This document shows positions 39,527 to 48,339 of a stretch of DNA of 64,000 bases, piece after piece. The notes beneath the pieces are model-generated. The model was not told the DNA's origin, searched no databases, and worked only from the letters and a program-made list of their open reading frames with translations. Origin of the DNA: Micromonospora cremea (GTDB lineage Bacteria > Actinomycetota > Actinomycetes > Mycobacteriales > Micromonosporaceae); assembly GCF_900143515.1 (NCBI RefSeq), contig NZ_FSQT01000001.1, positions 1,426,001 through 1,490,000 of the forward strand, given 5' to 3'. The translations under genes and the position numbers were made by a program. Position 1 is the stretch's first letter. Each line of letters starts with the position of its first letter.

Positions 39527-39790
39527 TCATGGTCCCTGCCTATCTGTGCGACTTCTAAGCAGGCCGATCGCGGAGGCGTAACCGAGCAGCAGCCCCCGCG
39601 AGTTGTTCCGGCAGAAGCCACCGCGGCTTCGGGTCGCGGCTCCACACCAGGCAGGCGCTTGGAAGAGCGACCAGAGCACGACCGCACCCGACAGCAGGTA
39701 CAGCACTCCAGGACCCACCTGGGTCGTCCACCAGGCGGTGAGCAGCAAGGCCAACGCGACAAGGCCCCAGTACCGGCGAAGGATCTTCAT
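39527..39790 (-). CDS. Small two-TM protein, probably truncated
   Basis: An 87-residue protein with two adjacent membrane helices (YWGLVALALLLTAWW and VLYLLSGAVVLWSLF), then a short domain with Cys residues (WCGAATRSRGGFCRNNSRGL). Related small actinomycete proteins seem to continue after this point, whereas here the last 17 residues diverge, so a 3' frameshift or truncation is likely. ATG at 39790. Function unknown. Confidence 0.55.
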   Translation of the reverse strand: MKILRRYWGLVALALLLTAWWTTQVGPGVLYLLSGAVVLWSLFQAPAWCGAATRSRGGFCRNNSRGLLLGYASAIGLLRSRTDRQGP

Positions 39791-39933
39791 GTGCGATCAG
39801 TAACGTATGCGCTGCTGTTCGTAAACAGGACCGACTAAAGCCGACACCTCATCGGGCCGTCCCTGGGCCGTCGCGGGGCCGTTAGAGGCCGACAAAAGCT
39901 AACCATCGACGACCATTAAAACCCGAAGAAACA

Positions 39934-39968
39934 CCAGGTCAGCCACCATGTGACGGCGGCTGACCTGG
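39934..39968. terminator. Hairpin, probable terminator
   Basis: CCAGGTCAGCC (39934-39944) pairs perfectly with GGCTGACCTGG (39958-39968). It lies in the gene-free 39791-40021 stretch upstream of the IS5-type element. Confidence 0.55.
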
Positions 39969-40021
39969 CGGGCGACGGGCGAGTAAACCTGTACGCCGGA
40001 TTCGCTGGCAGCTCGGACTTA

Positions 40022-40914
40022 GAGGTCCTAACAAAGTCGTACGACGTGTCGGTACGTGATGATGCAGGTGGCCAGGGCGAGGAAGGCTTCGTGGATGTCG
40101 TCGCGGCGTTCCCATCGGATGCGTAGCCGTTTCATGCCGTGGTACCAGGCGATCGTGCGCTCGATGACCCACCGGACCGTTCCCAGACCGGAGCCGTGGG
40201 GTTGGCCGCGGCGGGCGATGCGCGGGCGGATGCCCTTGGCCCGTACTGCCCGGCGGTACTTGTCGTGGTCGTAGGCGCGGTCGCCGAAGAGTTGGTCGGG
40301 GCGGCGACGCGGTCGGCCGCGGCGGCTTCGTACCGGCGGGATCTTGTCGATCAGCGGGAGCAGTTCGGTGACGTCGTGGCGGTTGCCGCCGGTCAGCGAC
40401 ACGGCCAGGGGGATGCCGGCGCCCTCGGTCAGGACGTGGTGCTTCGAGCCCGGGCGGGCGCGGTCGACCGGGCTCGGGCCGCTTTTGGGCCACGTCGGGC
40501 GGCCCGCACATGGGAGGAGTCGATCACGGCGCGGGACCAGTCGAGCTTGCCGGCTGCCTGCAGTTCGGCCAGCAGCAGTTCGTGCAGGCGCTGCCACACC
40601 CCGGCCCGGTTCCACTCCTCCAGCCGCCGCCAGCAGGTCATTCCGGACCCGAACCCCAGTTGTTGGGGCAGGAACTCCCACTGGATGCCGGTGTGCAGCA
40701 CGAACAAGATCCCGCACAGCACCTGCCGGTCCGGGATCCGCTTGCGTCCCGGGTGCCGAGGGTTGCGCTCGGGCTTGGGCAGCAGCGGCTCGATGCGCTG
40801 CCACAGCCCGTCCGGCACGATCCACGGCGGCTGCTCGCCACGCCTCACGGCACGACATCGTAGATCACCCTCCACAAGGGACGAAAGGCCTAGAGATCAT
40901 TTTGTTAGGACCTC
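40022..40914 (-). mobile_element. IS5-family insertion sequence, 893 bp
   Basis: Bounded by perfect 14-bp terminal inverted repeats GAGGTCCTAACAAA (40022-40035 and 40901-40914). Flanked by the target duplication TTA (40019-40021 and 40915-40917). Size, the 3-bp TTA duplication and the two-frame transposase all fit the IS5 family (IS427-like group). The ends are intact, so it could still be mobile. Confidence 0.92.
40028..40875 (-). CDS. IS5-family transposase, two frames joined by -1 frameshift
   Basis: DDE transposase of about 280 residues made from two overlapping frames. The upstream frame (GTG at 40875 to 40429, 148 residues) carries the HTH region and the first Asp (AVIDSSHVRA). The downstream frame (to 40028) carries GDRAYDH (second Asp) and ERTIAWYHGMKRL (Glu). 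A slippery heptamer CCCAAAA (minus strand, 40489-40483) lies where the family similarity changes frame, so programmed -1 frameshifting probably makes the full enzyme. Confidence 0.88.
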
Positions 40915-40954
40915 TTACGGCGGTCGGTATTTCGACGACACGCGGCGCACGGCG

Positions 40955-40985
40955 GAACCAAGATCATGCCGTTTCCAGGCCGTCA
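40955..40985. repeat. Second copy of the 30226-30256 sequence
   Basis: 31 bp with 29 identities to 30226-30256, in the same orientation. It contains the last six codons (DGLETA) and stop of the small peptide gene found after metH. Together with repeat copy B it recreates both sides of the metH downstream region. Confidence 0.7.
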
Positions 40986-41092
40986 GAGGGGAACCCGCAG
41001 CACCCAACGCTGACCATCAATGCCAGGCGTAACAGCAGCTCACGAGGTAAACAGTCCGCTTTGATCGACTACGCCCCCGCCGTTGATCAATA

Positions 41093-41161
41093 CAACGCCA
41101 AATAGTCGGGGCAAGTGCCCTGACCTGCACTGCAAGCTTGTCTGAGGGTTACCGAAGCATG
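41093..41161 (+). repeat. metH 3'-end repeat, copy B
   Basis: CAACGCCAAATAG and the following bases match the end of metH (33 of 38 positions) including GTGCCCTGACCTGCAC. No metH coding sequence precedes it. The 40915-41261 stretch holds only these repeats and no supported gene. Confidence 0.6.
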
Positions 41162-41261
41162 CCTCTTCGGCGCACGAGCCTCTGCCGCCCAAGGCGACGA
41201 AGGGCTGCACTGCGGTACTGCTTCACGCAGAGCAGACCTTCAACAATGACACCTCCGGCTA

Positions 41262-42498
41262 GTGCCCTGACCACAAACGTTCGCCGGGTTGGTTAGGCGG
41301 CCTTGGCTGCGGGGTGGCCCCAGCGGTGTTGTCGTTCGCTGCGGACGCGTGCGCGTTCGCGGCGTTGAGCGGTCAGGACGTCGGGGTGGCGGGCGTTGGC
41401 GTTGCGCCAGCGTAGGTATTGATGCAGGTGGCGACCGAGGGCGACGTGGTTTTGGTGGTCGGATCCGGCGATGACGAAGGTGCGCAGCGGGCCGAAGTGG
41501 GCCTCGATCGGGTTGGCCCAGGATGCGTAGGTCGGGGTGAAGCAGAGCTCGACCTTGTTCCGGGTCGCCCACTGCCGGATGGCGGCGCCTTTGTGCGCGG
41601 ACAGATTGTCGAGGATGACGTAGATCGGGGCGCCGTCCGGCCGTTTCGCGCGGATCGATTTCAGGGCGGCGAGGGTGTTGGCCGCGGATTTCTGCTGGTG
41701 GATGACGCCGAACATGGTGTCGTCACCGACGGAGTAGCAGCCGTGGAACTGCCGGACGCCGTGCAGTTTGTGGTAGTTCGCAGGCAGCCGGTCCGGATGG
41801 TTTTTGCGCTGCCATCCGGACCCGGCCTGCGGTCGGATCGCCAGCGGCCCGAACTCGTCGAACGCGAACACCCGGTGCGGGAAGTGGTGCATGACGTGCT
41901 CGATGCGGGCCAGTTTCGCCTCACGTTGCGGGTCGTTCGACTCCTTCCACGTCTTCGTGCGCTGGAAGGTGATCTCGTGTTTGCGCAGGAGTTGCCGCAG
42001 TCGTTCGCGGCCCACCAGGACGCTCCGGTCGGGGTTGGTGGCCAGGTACTCGGCGAGTTTGCGGATACTCCAGCGGGTGAATGGGCGCCGGAGTTTGGTC
42101 GGGCGGGTGTTGGCCGTCGAGACGATGAACTGCTCGTCGTCAGGACTGATCTGGCGGGGACGGCCACCCGCCCACTGAGGGTCCAGGCTGGGCATTCCCA
42201 TCTCGTTGAACCGGTGAATGACACCACGGACGGAGTCCTCGTCGGCTTGGACCAGCCGGGCGATGACCGGCACGCTGTTGCCGCCGGCGGAGGCCAGCAC
42301 GACCATCGCCCGGCGCAGCCGGACCGCTGAACCGGTCCCGCGACGCACGAGGCGTTGCAGCTTCTGGCCTTCTGGATCGCTCAATCGGCGTACTCGAACG
42401 GGTTCTGCCACCTACACAGCCTTGACCGGCCCCGGGTCCACGCAGCGGACCCGGCCCGGTGTGTCACCCAACCCGGCCAACGTTTGTGGTCAGGGCAC
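41262..42498 (-). mobile_element. IS630-family insertion sequence, 1237 bp
   Basis: Terminal inverted repeats start GTGCCCTGACCACAAACGTT and continue with one mismatch for a further 10 bp. The element is flanked by a TA target duplication (41260-41261 and 42499-42500), as expected for IS630/Tc1. The flanks join to give the same sequence found uninterrupted after ltrA copy 1 (CCGGCTAGCCGGG), which proves the insertion point. Confidence 0.93.
41293..42411 (-). CDS. IS630-family transposase
   Basis: A 372-residue single-frame transposase. N-terminal HTH region (SDPEGQKLQRLVRRG, then VIARLVQADEDSVRGVIHRF), winged helix RPPSLR-like middle (RRPFTRWSIRKLAEYLA). The DDE triad is VFAFDEFGPLAI (D), YVILDNLSAHKG (D) and NPIEAHFGPL (E). 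Full length with intact catalytic residues, so the element is probably active or recently so. Confidence 0.93.
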   Translation of the reverse strand: MAEPVRVRRLSDPEGQKLQRLVRRGTGSAVRLRRAMVVLASAGGNSVPVIARLVQADEDSVRGVIHRFNEMGMPSLDPQWAGGRPRQISPDDEQFIVSTANTRPTKLRRPFTRWSIRKLAEYLATNPDRSVLVGRERLRQLLRKHEITFQRTKTWKESNDPQREAKLARIEHVMHHFPHRVFAFDEFGPLAIRPQAGSGWQRKNHPDRLPANYHKLHGVRQFHGCYSVGDDTMFGVIHQQKSAANTLAALKSIRAKRPDGAPIYVILDNLSAHKGAAIRQWATRNKVELCFTPTYASWANPIEAHFGPLRTFVIAGSDHQNHVALGRHLHQYLRWRNANARHPDVLTAQRRERARVRSERQHRWGHPAAKAA

Positions 42499-43679
42499 TA
42501 GCCGGGTGGTGACGGCGGCTCGGACGGGCGTCTGCGGGCGCGGGCCGCGTCGGATATGGCGATCCCGGTCAGGACGAGGGCAGCAGCGGCGGCGACCACG
42601 ACTGGCGGCAGCGGGAGCATCGCCGGCGTCAGGGCGGCCAGCGCAAGGACGCCGATCGGTCGGGACCGGGACACGCGGCCGAATACCGCGTGCTCGAAGC
42701 GGGCGCGCCCGACCAGGTACAGCGCGGGTCCGCCGAGGATGACGGCGATCCAGGCCGGTGGGGTGTGCCCGAACGGATGGGCGATGACAAGTTCGTCGCC
42801 GACGGCCACAGCGACCACGCCGGCCACCATGGCCAGGTGGGCGTATGACGCCGATCCGGCGAGGCGGACCGGGTCGGCAGACACGGCAATCGCTTCCGCC
42901 AGGACCTGCCCGGCGCGGTAGATGTAGATTCGCCACAGCAGCACGGTGGTCGCCATCGACACTGCGAACGCGGCGACCCCGCCCGGCGCGAAACCGCTGC
43001 TGCTCAGCGCCAGTCCGGTAACCAGGATCAGCTCGCCGAGCGCGATGATGAAGAACTGTCGGTAGCGCTCGGCCAGGTGCTCGCCCGAGATCACAAGGTC
43101 TTGACCGGGCAAACGGCCCGCCCCCGGGGTGGGGAAGCCGATTCTGCCTGCCGTGTGGTCAAGGACCACCGCGAGTGCCCACAACGCGCCACGCGCCGTA
43201 CCGTGCACGAGCGCCCCCGCGATCCACGGCAGCGTCGACAGGCCTTACCAGAACAGCCCGCGCACGGCGTTGCGCTGCAGCTGGTGACCACGCAGAACGG
43301 CCATGAGGACGAGCCCGCGGCCGAGCTGGACGGCGACGTAGGCGCCCGCGAAGATCAGGCCCGTCTGGCCGAATGCCTCGGGTACCGCGGCCGCCATCAC
43401 CAGGCTGCCGACCATGGTCGCGATGACCAGCGCCTGGATTACCGGTCGTTGCGGGTCCGTCCGGTCGGTTAGCCACGCGGTGCTGGACCAGACCCACCAC
43501 AAGGCCCCCAACAGCACCAACGTCCGGAAGGCGCCGCTCCACCCGAGATCCTCGGCCAGGCCGCGCGAGAGCTGAGCGAGCGCGAGGACAAACACCAGAT
43601 CGAAGAAGAGTTCCAGGAACGTGGCCCGCTGCGGATCCGCGGCTTTCCGCACCAGCTCGGCCGTCCTGCTCGTCGTCAT
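42498..43679 (-). pseudogene. LtrA family membrane protein, copy 2, with one nonsense codon
   Basis: Same architecture as copy 1: DPQRATFLELFFDLVFVLAL at the N-terminus, RYRQFFIIALGELILVTG in the centre, DELVIAHPFGHT at the C-terminus. One in-frame TAA at 43245-43247 (between GLFW and GLSTLPWI) interrupts it. The frame before and after is the same, and the stop aligns with Phe in copy 1 (LLFWFGVS). The IS630 element sits exactly at the stop codon: the TA duplication plus the first IS base restore TAG. Everything else looks under selection, so inactivation is recent, or the stop could be a sequence error. Confidence 0.85.
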
Positions 43680-43877
43680 CGGCTCGCCCGTTCTGCCAGC
43701 TCTGCTCCAGGTTTGGGTGCATTCTGACATGCGGCAGCGGCGGTGACCGCGGACGTGCTGCCTCGGGCTGGATCGAGCGACCCGCGTTACACGGACGGGC
43801 GACGGTCGAGGCCGGTGAGTTCCTTTCATCCGTTGACGCGGGTTCGGATTAGCTCGTCCACCTTGGCCAAGCGTCGG

Positions 43878-43922
43878 CCGGTGCTACAGAGGGCGGAGTG
43901 CCATCCAGGTCCTGATACCGAT
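43878..43922 (-). promoter_or_regulatory. Conserved element upstream of ltrA copy 2
   Basis: Matches 33232-33276 at 39 of 45 positions and lies 198 bp from the ltrA copy 2 start. It includes the invariant block CAGGTCCTGATACCGAT. Confidence 0.5.
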
Positions 43923-43943
43923 ATTGAGGATCGGCCGTCCGGA

Positions 43944-44309
43944 TCAGTTCACGCAGAGGCAGAAGGGGTGACCTGCCGGGTCGAGGAAGACCCGGAAGGA
44001 CGTACCGGGCTGGTGCGAGTGTTTGGTGGCGCCAAGATCGAGCACGGCCGCCTCGGCGGCATCGAGGTCGTCAACGATCACATCGAGGTGCATCTGCTGG
44101 GGCGGCTCCTGGGTTGGCCACACCGGCGGCGTGTACCCATTTACCTGCTGAAAGGAGATGCACTGACCGTACTCCGCGCGAACCTCGGCCCAGTCGGAGG
44201 AGACGTCGACCTTCCAATCCAGCATCGCGCCGTAGAACCTCGCGAGCGCACCAGGATCGGGGCAGTCGATGACGATGCTGGGGGAGCGAGCGATGGCCAT
44301 GCTGGCCAT
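43944..44309 (-). CDS. VOC (glyoxalase-like) family protein
   Basis: A 121-residue single VOC domain of the Glyoxalase_6 type: PSIVIDCPDPGALARFYGAM, MHLDVIVDDLDAAEAAVLDL and FRVFLDPAGHPFCLCVN. Its function is unknown. Start at 44309 (MASMAIARS) or three codons later at 44300; no clear ribosome site distinguishes them. Confidence 0.8.
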   Translation of the reverse strand: MASMAIARSPSIVIDCPDPGALARFYGAMLDWKVDVSSDWAEVRAEYGQCISFQQVNGYTPPVWPTQEPPQQMHLDVIVDDLDAAEAAVLDLGATKHSHQPGTSFRVFLDPAGHPFCLCVN

Positions 44310-44540
44310 GGTACGGGCGGTTGCGGACGATTCACGTCCCGATTGGGTCGGCGACATGCGGCGCCGCGGCTCGCCGAGACGTCCGTCCTGCCGCGAGTCG
44401 CGCGCGCGACGTGACTCCAGCGATCATGTCAGTCCAACGTAGGCCGGTGGTGGCAACTAATGCTAACCATGACTAGTCCCGGTCCAGGTCAAAGCGTGTC
44501 TCGTCCAGTTCGGATGCCGCGCCCCGCAGGGGCATCAATA

Positions 44541-44610
44541 CAACGCCAACTGACGGCGGCAGGTGTTTTGACCTTCACCTCGGGTGGTCCAGAGGGCCGC
44601 TGAAGCATGA
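44541..44610 (+). repeat. metH 3'-end repeat, copy C
   Basis: CAACGCCAAC and following bases resemble copy A at 27 of the first 38 positions. Similarity improves further on (AGAGGGCCGCTGAAGCATGA against AGAGCCGTTGAACCATGA). It lies in a 382-bp stretch (44310-44691) without a supported gene. Confidence 0.5.
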
Positions 44611-44691
44611 ACTGCTCAGTCTGGCTCGTGGATGTCCTCGGGTGGAGCCGCCCAGGTGCGCGGGTGTTCCTGAACGGCGCTGGGCTGGTAA

Positions 44692-45261
44692 TCAAGCGCG
44701 CCGGTGGCAGTGGGTCTCGAGCAACGACCGTAGCCGCGCGGGATCGCCGGTCACCAGGCCGCGCTTGGGCAGCACGAGTACCGCCGCACCAAGCCGCTCA
44801 GACGCGCGCAGAACGAACGACCGTTCCGTCTCGACATACCGCAGGTATTGGGACCACGCGGCTGTTTCGCTCCGGCTTGCGCTGGTGAGACGTAACCCGG
44901 TGTCATCCACGGCGGCTTGGATGGGCTCGGACAGCCAGGGATTCCCGCGCATGAGCAGGTGTACCTGCCAGCGATAGATCCAGCGGGCGGCGACCAGGAG
45001 CCGAAACAGCAGCAGGCCGAGCCCGATGCCGACGAGAGCCACCGCGGCGAGGGCTGCGACGTCAGCCGCCGACATGGCCCGGGATCCGTCGGAGGAGATG
45101 AGCCCAGGGAGGAGCCCGACGAGCGCGGCGACGATCAGTACCGGGACCAGCCAGGGACGCCGGACATGGCGCCGGTGGGCGATGAAGCCGTCGAGCCAGT
45201 CGTCCTTGGTGAGGGTGTAGCTGAGTTCGACCGGGTCGACGGTGACTTGCTCGGATGACAT
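44692..45261 (-). CDS. YcxB-like membrane protein
   Basis: A 189-residue protein. Residues 1-40 are soluble (SYTLTKDDWLDGFIAHRRH), two membrane helices lie at about 43-60 and 72-95, and the C-terminal 95 residues form a YcxB-type beta domain (PWLSEPIQAAVDDTGLRLTS, YVETERSFVLRAS, VLPKRGL). The function of YcxB-like proteins is unknown. Start at ATG 45261. The next 398 bp (45262-45659) contain no supported gene. Confidence 0.8.
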   Translation of the reverse strand: MSSEQVTVDPVELSYTLTKDDWLDGFIAHRRHVRRPWLVPVLIVAALVGLLPGLISSDGSRAMSAADVAALAAVALVGIGLGLLLFRLLVAARWIYRWQVHLLMRGNPWLSEPIQAAVDDTGLRLTSASRSETAAWSQYLRYVETERSFVLRASERLGAAVLVLPKRGLVTGDPARLRSLLETHCHRRA

Positions 45262-45659
45262 GGGAGGGCAGTGTATTCCCGGCGTCCCGTCCGTCTGGCG
45301 GATGGGTATGCCCGGTCGGCCATCGTCGACAAACTCCAGCGGCCGGGCATGAACACAGTCCGAAAGTCCAGGACTACGAAGACCTCGATCGGCTCTGCGA
45401 CATACGCGGCCCGAGGGAGTCATCGTCGAGCTGGCCGAGCGGATCGGTACGGGCGCCGCAGCGGCGGTGACGGCCAGAGGCAGGTTCTAGGAATCGCGCC
45501 TGAGCCCAGCCATCGCCACCGAAGAAGGAGAACCACCAGAAGGACCTGGGGAGGGCAACCGTTCACCGCTGGTGCACGAGTTCGTCGACATCGCCGAGCG
45601 GTAGTCCCAGACGGCAGACCCCTCGCCTTCGGAAAGGCCCTGAGTATCGGCACTCGTCG

Positions 45660-46580
45660 CTACGGAGTCGCTGTGTCGGCGAAGGTTTCGCGGAGCGCCG
45701 GGTCCAGTGATCGGCCGGTCGTCGGCTCGATGAACAACTCGGCGAGCAGGAGGTCGGCGAGGTGGGCCGGGTTGACGCCCGACTCCTTGCGGCTCAGGGC
45801 CTGCAGCGCGCCGCCGAGTCGTAGGGAGGCCTTGACCGCGCCGGCCGGCAGGCGGGCGACCCGGCGACGTCGGCCGACCGCCTCGGCGATGCGCGCGATC
45901 ATGTCGTTCCACGTGAGGTTCTCGTCAGCGACCGGAATGTCCTCACCGCGGGCCTGTTCGAGAGCGTCCACCGCGACCTCGGCCACGCTGCGCGCCGAGG
46001 CCGCCGCGGTCCCGCCGGCCGGGACGGCCAGCGGTGTCCGTGACCGTGCCCAACGGTCCAGCGGACCGGACCAGTTCGGTAGCCGGTCGCCGGCCCGGCC
46101 GAAGACGAAGGGCAACTCGAGCACGGCAACCGGCAGATCCGGGCCGGCGGCCGCCCGTCCCTCCCGGGCCCGCTCCACCCGGCATCGGATGTACGTGTGG
46201 CGGGCCGCGAGCCGCCACTGCGGACGCAGCCGGTCGAAGTAGGTGTAATACGAGCCCATGACCACACCGCGCGTGAGACCTTCCAGGCGGCCGGCCGTGA
46301 ACAGGTTCACCACCGGCTCGACGTTGTCTCGGCGGAACGTCGGATAGATCGGCTTGCGTAGCGGTCGCTGCTCGTCCGTGCGGGTCGCGTACACCACCCC
46401 GTCATGACCGGCGACCAACGACCGCAGCTCGTCGACCGACGCAGACCCGACATCGATCAGATGATCAACACCGGGGCGGGCGGTACGCGCCACCGTCGTC
46501 GCGGCATGACCTCGCTCGCGCAGCACGTCCACGACATGGGCGCCGATCAGACCACTTCCACCCACCACGAGAATTCGCAC
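45660..46580 (-). CDS. NAD-dependent epimerase/dehydratase family protein
   Basis: A 306-residue extended short-chain dehydrogenase. The Rossmann motif ILVVGGSGLIGAHVVDVL is at the N-terminus; VVMGSYYTYFDR holds a Tyr but no standard YxxxK; VLELPFVFGRAGDRLP is the usual substrate-side strand. The substrate is probably a sugar nucleotide or similar and cannot be named. GTG at 46580 is preferred; a TTG 12 codons upstream is possible. Third gene in a leftward group with the CPBP protease and methyltransferase. Confidence 0.8.
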   Translation of the reverse strand: MRILVVGGSGLIGAHVVDVLRERGHAATTVARTARPGVDHLIDVGSASVDELRSLVAGHDGVVYATRTDEQRPLRKPIYPTFRRDNVEPVVNLFTAGRLEGLTRGVVMGSYYTYFDRLRPQWRLAARHTYIRCRVERAREGRAAAGPDLPVAVLELPFVFGRAGDRLPNWSGPLDRWARSRTPLAVPAGGTAAASARSVAEVAVDALEQARGEDIPVADENLTWNDMIARIAEAVGRRRRVARLPAGAVKASLRLGGALQALSRKESGVNPAHLADLLLAELFIEPTTGRSLDPALRETFADTATP

Positions 46581-46612
46581 GCCGAATCGTCCACTCTGGA
46601 GACCGCTGCTTG

Positions 46613-47476
46613 TCAAGTACGGATCGGATCCGGTTCCAGGGCCTGCCAGTTCAGGCGGCCCCGGTGCAGACGTTCCACGGCCATCCAGCCGAGAGCGAAC
46701 GGCACGCCGCCCAGCGCGACGAGCCCCAGGACGTCAGCTCCGACCACGTCGAAGACGGCGCCCACGTCTCCGAACAACTGGGCGACGGTCTGGAAGGCGA
46801 GGTGGAAGCCGATGCCCGCCCAGATGTCACCGGTGGCGACGCGGAAGGCACCGAGGAAGAGAGCGAAAACGAAGAAGAGGAGCAGTCGGTCGGCGGAGGT
46901 GGCGGCGCCGACGAGGAACCCGAACAGGGTGAACAACACGGCCTGCCCGATGACGGCCTGCCAGGCCGGCAACCGGGTGGCGAGGTTGCGTTGCAGGTAG
47001 CCGCGGAAGACGAGTTCCTCCGGCAGCGCCTCGTAGAGCAGGACGAGCACGACCAGGAGTGCCGCCACCCGAAGGGCGTCCGCGGCGGAAGTGCGCGGGC
47101 TGATCTCGACCCAACCGAAGCCGAGGCAGAGCGCGAACCCCAGGGCGGCGGGCACGAGCCAGCAGGCCATGCCGAGCAGCAGGGGCCGCCATCCGGTGCG
47201 CAGGGAGGGCAACCCGAGACCGGTCCAGGGCCGCCGGTCGAGCAGCCGGCGGGCAACCACCACCAGGGGTACGACGAGCAGCGTCGTGAGGATGGCCCTG
47301 GCGACATGGGTCGGACGGTCGTAGTCACGGCCGAGCAGGGCACCGTGGTAGACGAACAGCCACACCAGCACGGTGCCGGCGAACACGATGAGGATTCGCC
47401 ACGGCAGAGCGGGGCGTGCGTCGCGGGTTGCCCGGGGGTCGCGAGGTCGACCGCTCACCGCGCTCACCGTAGCCAC
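46613..47476 (-). CDS. CPBP-family intramembrane metalloprotease
   Basis: A roughly 287-residue membrane protein of the CPBP/Abi (CAAX-protease-like) family with about eight spans. Motif 1 EALPEELVFRGYLQ (Glu-Glu-x-x-x-Arg) and motif 2 AGIGFHLAFQTV (His) form the metal site. Such enzymes process peptides or confer bacteriocin immunity. Several GTG starts (47476, 47467, 47458) are possible; the first is given. It is read after the methyltransferase gene, with 19 bp between them. Confidence 0.85.
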   Translation of the reverse strand: MATVSAVSGRPRDPRATRDARPALPWRILIVFAGTVLVWLFVYHGALLGRDYDRPTHVARAILTTLLVVPLVVVARRLLDRRPWTGLGLPSLRTGWRPLLLGMACWLVPAALGFALCLGFGWVEISPRTSAADALRVAALLVVLVLLYEALPEELVFRGYLQRNLATRLPAWQAVIGQAVLFTLFGFLVGAATSADRLLLFFVFALFLGAFRVATGDIWAGIGFHLAFQTVAQLFGDVGAVFDVVGADVLGLVALGGVPFALGWMAVERLHRGRLNWQALEPDPIRT

Positions 47477-47495
47477 CGAGGTCAAGGACGGGCCG

Positions 47496-48239
47496 TCAGC
47501 GACCGAGGACGAGGTACGTGAGGCCGAGGACTCCGCGATAGACCGTGAGGTACTGGTGCAGCCGGTCGTCGAGTTCCGCGCGGACCTCCGCCGCACGGGG
47601 GTCCTCCGGGTACGTCAGCAGCCACTCCTGCCGGCCGGCGAGCCAGGTGGACTCGAAGTCGTCCCACTCCCGTTGGTCGGCGGTGCTCAGGTGCAGGACC
47701 CGCCAACCGCGCTCGCGCGCCGCCTCGATGAGGCCTGGCAGATCGGTGACCTCCGCCCCGAAGATCTGCTCCGCCTCCCTGCTGGGGGGACGGTCCCAGT
47801 ACCCCTCGCCGAACAGCAGCCGTCCACCCGGCCGGACCACGGCGGCGAGCGCGTCGAGGGCTGCACCGGTGCCGCCGAAGGCGTGCGCGGAGCCGATGCA
47901 CAGGACCCGGTCGGCCGGCTCCTGCCAGGCCGCAGCTTCCCCCATCACGAACGCGACGTGCCGGTTCAGTGACCGGCCTGCGGCCAGCCTCCGTCCCCGG
48001 GCCAGCGCGGCGTCGTCGGTGTCGACGCCGACGCCCCTCGTCGCGACCGGTCCGGCGACACCGCCCGCGGCGACCGCTCTGAGCAGCAGCTCGCCCCAGC
48101 CGCAGCCGAGGTCGAGCACGCGCGAGCCGGGGCGGACGTCGAGCCGCTGAAGCAGCAGCGACGCGTGCTCCTCGGACAGTGGAGTGTTCCAGCGCATTCG
48201 GGCGTAGCGGCTGGTGGCGAGGTGGTCGATTGACTGCAT
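47496..48239 (-). CDS. Class I SAM-dependent methyltransferase
   Basis: A 247-residue methyltransferase. Motif I VLDLGCGWGELLLR, motif II VGVDTDDAAL, motif III region DRVLCIGSAHAFGG and VVRPGGRLLFGEGYW fit a Methyltransf_11/25-type fold. Its substrate is unknown. ATG at 48239. The upstream 100 bp separate it from the divergent glycosylase gene. Confidence 0.88.
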   Translation of the reverse strand: MQSIDHLATSRYARMRWNTPLSEEHASLLLQRLDVRPGSRVLDLGCGWGELLLRAVAAGGVAGPVATRGVGVDTDDAALARGRRLAAGRSLNRHVAFVMGEAAAWQEPADRVLCIGSAHAFGGTGAALDALAAVVRPGGRLLFGEGYWDRPPSREAEQIFGAEVTDLPGLIEAARERGWRVLHLSTADQREWDDFESTWLAGRQEWLLTYPEDPRAAEVRAELDDRLHQYLTVYRGVLGLTYLVLGR

Positions 48240-48339
48240 CCGTTGAGGGTGTCAAGTCGTGATCGAGGGCGCACGTCCGGGCCGCCCCGCGCGCCGGAAG
48301 CCGTGATCGGGCGGCGGGCCGTACGGCAGGATCGGTGGG

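Noticed and set aside
40344..41105. Open frame ending in DQYNAK, like the metH C-terminus
   Set aside because: It is antisense to the IS5 transposase for most of its length. Only the last few codons resemble metH because of repeat copy B.
45262..45659. Possible short genes
   Set aside because: Frames are short, lack ribosome sites and show no conserved pattern.
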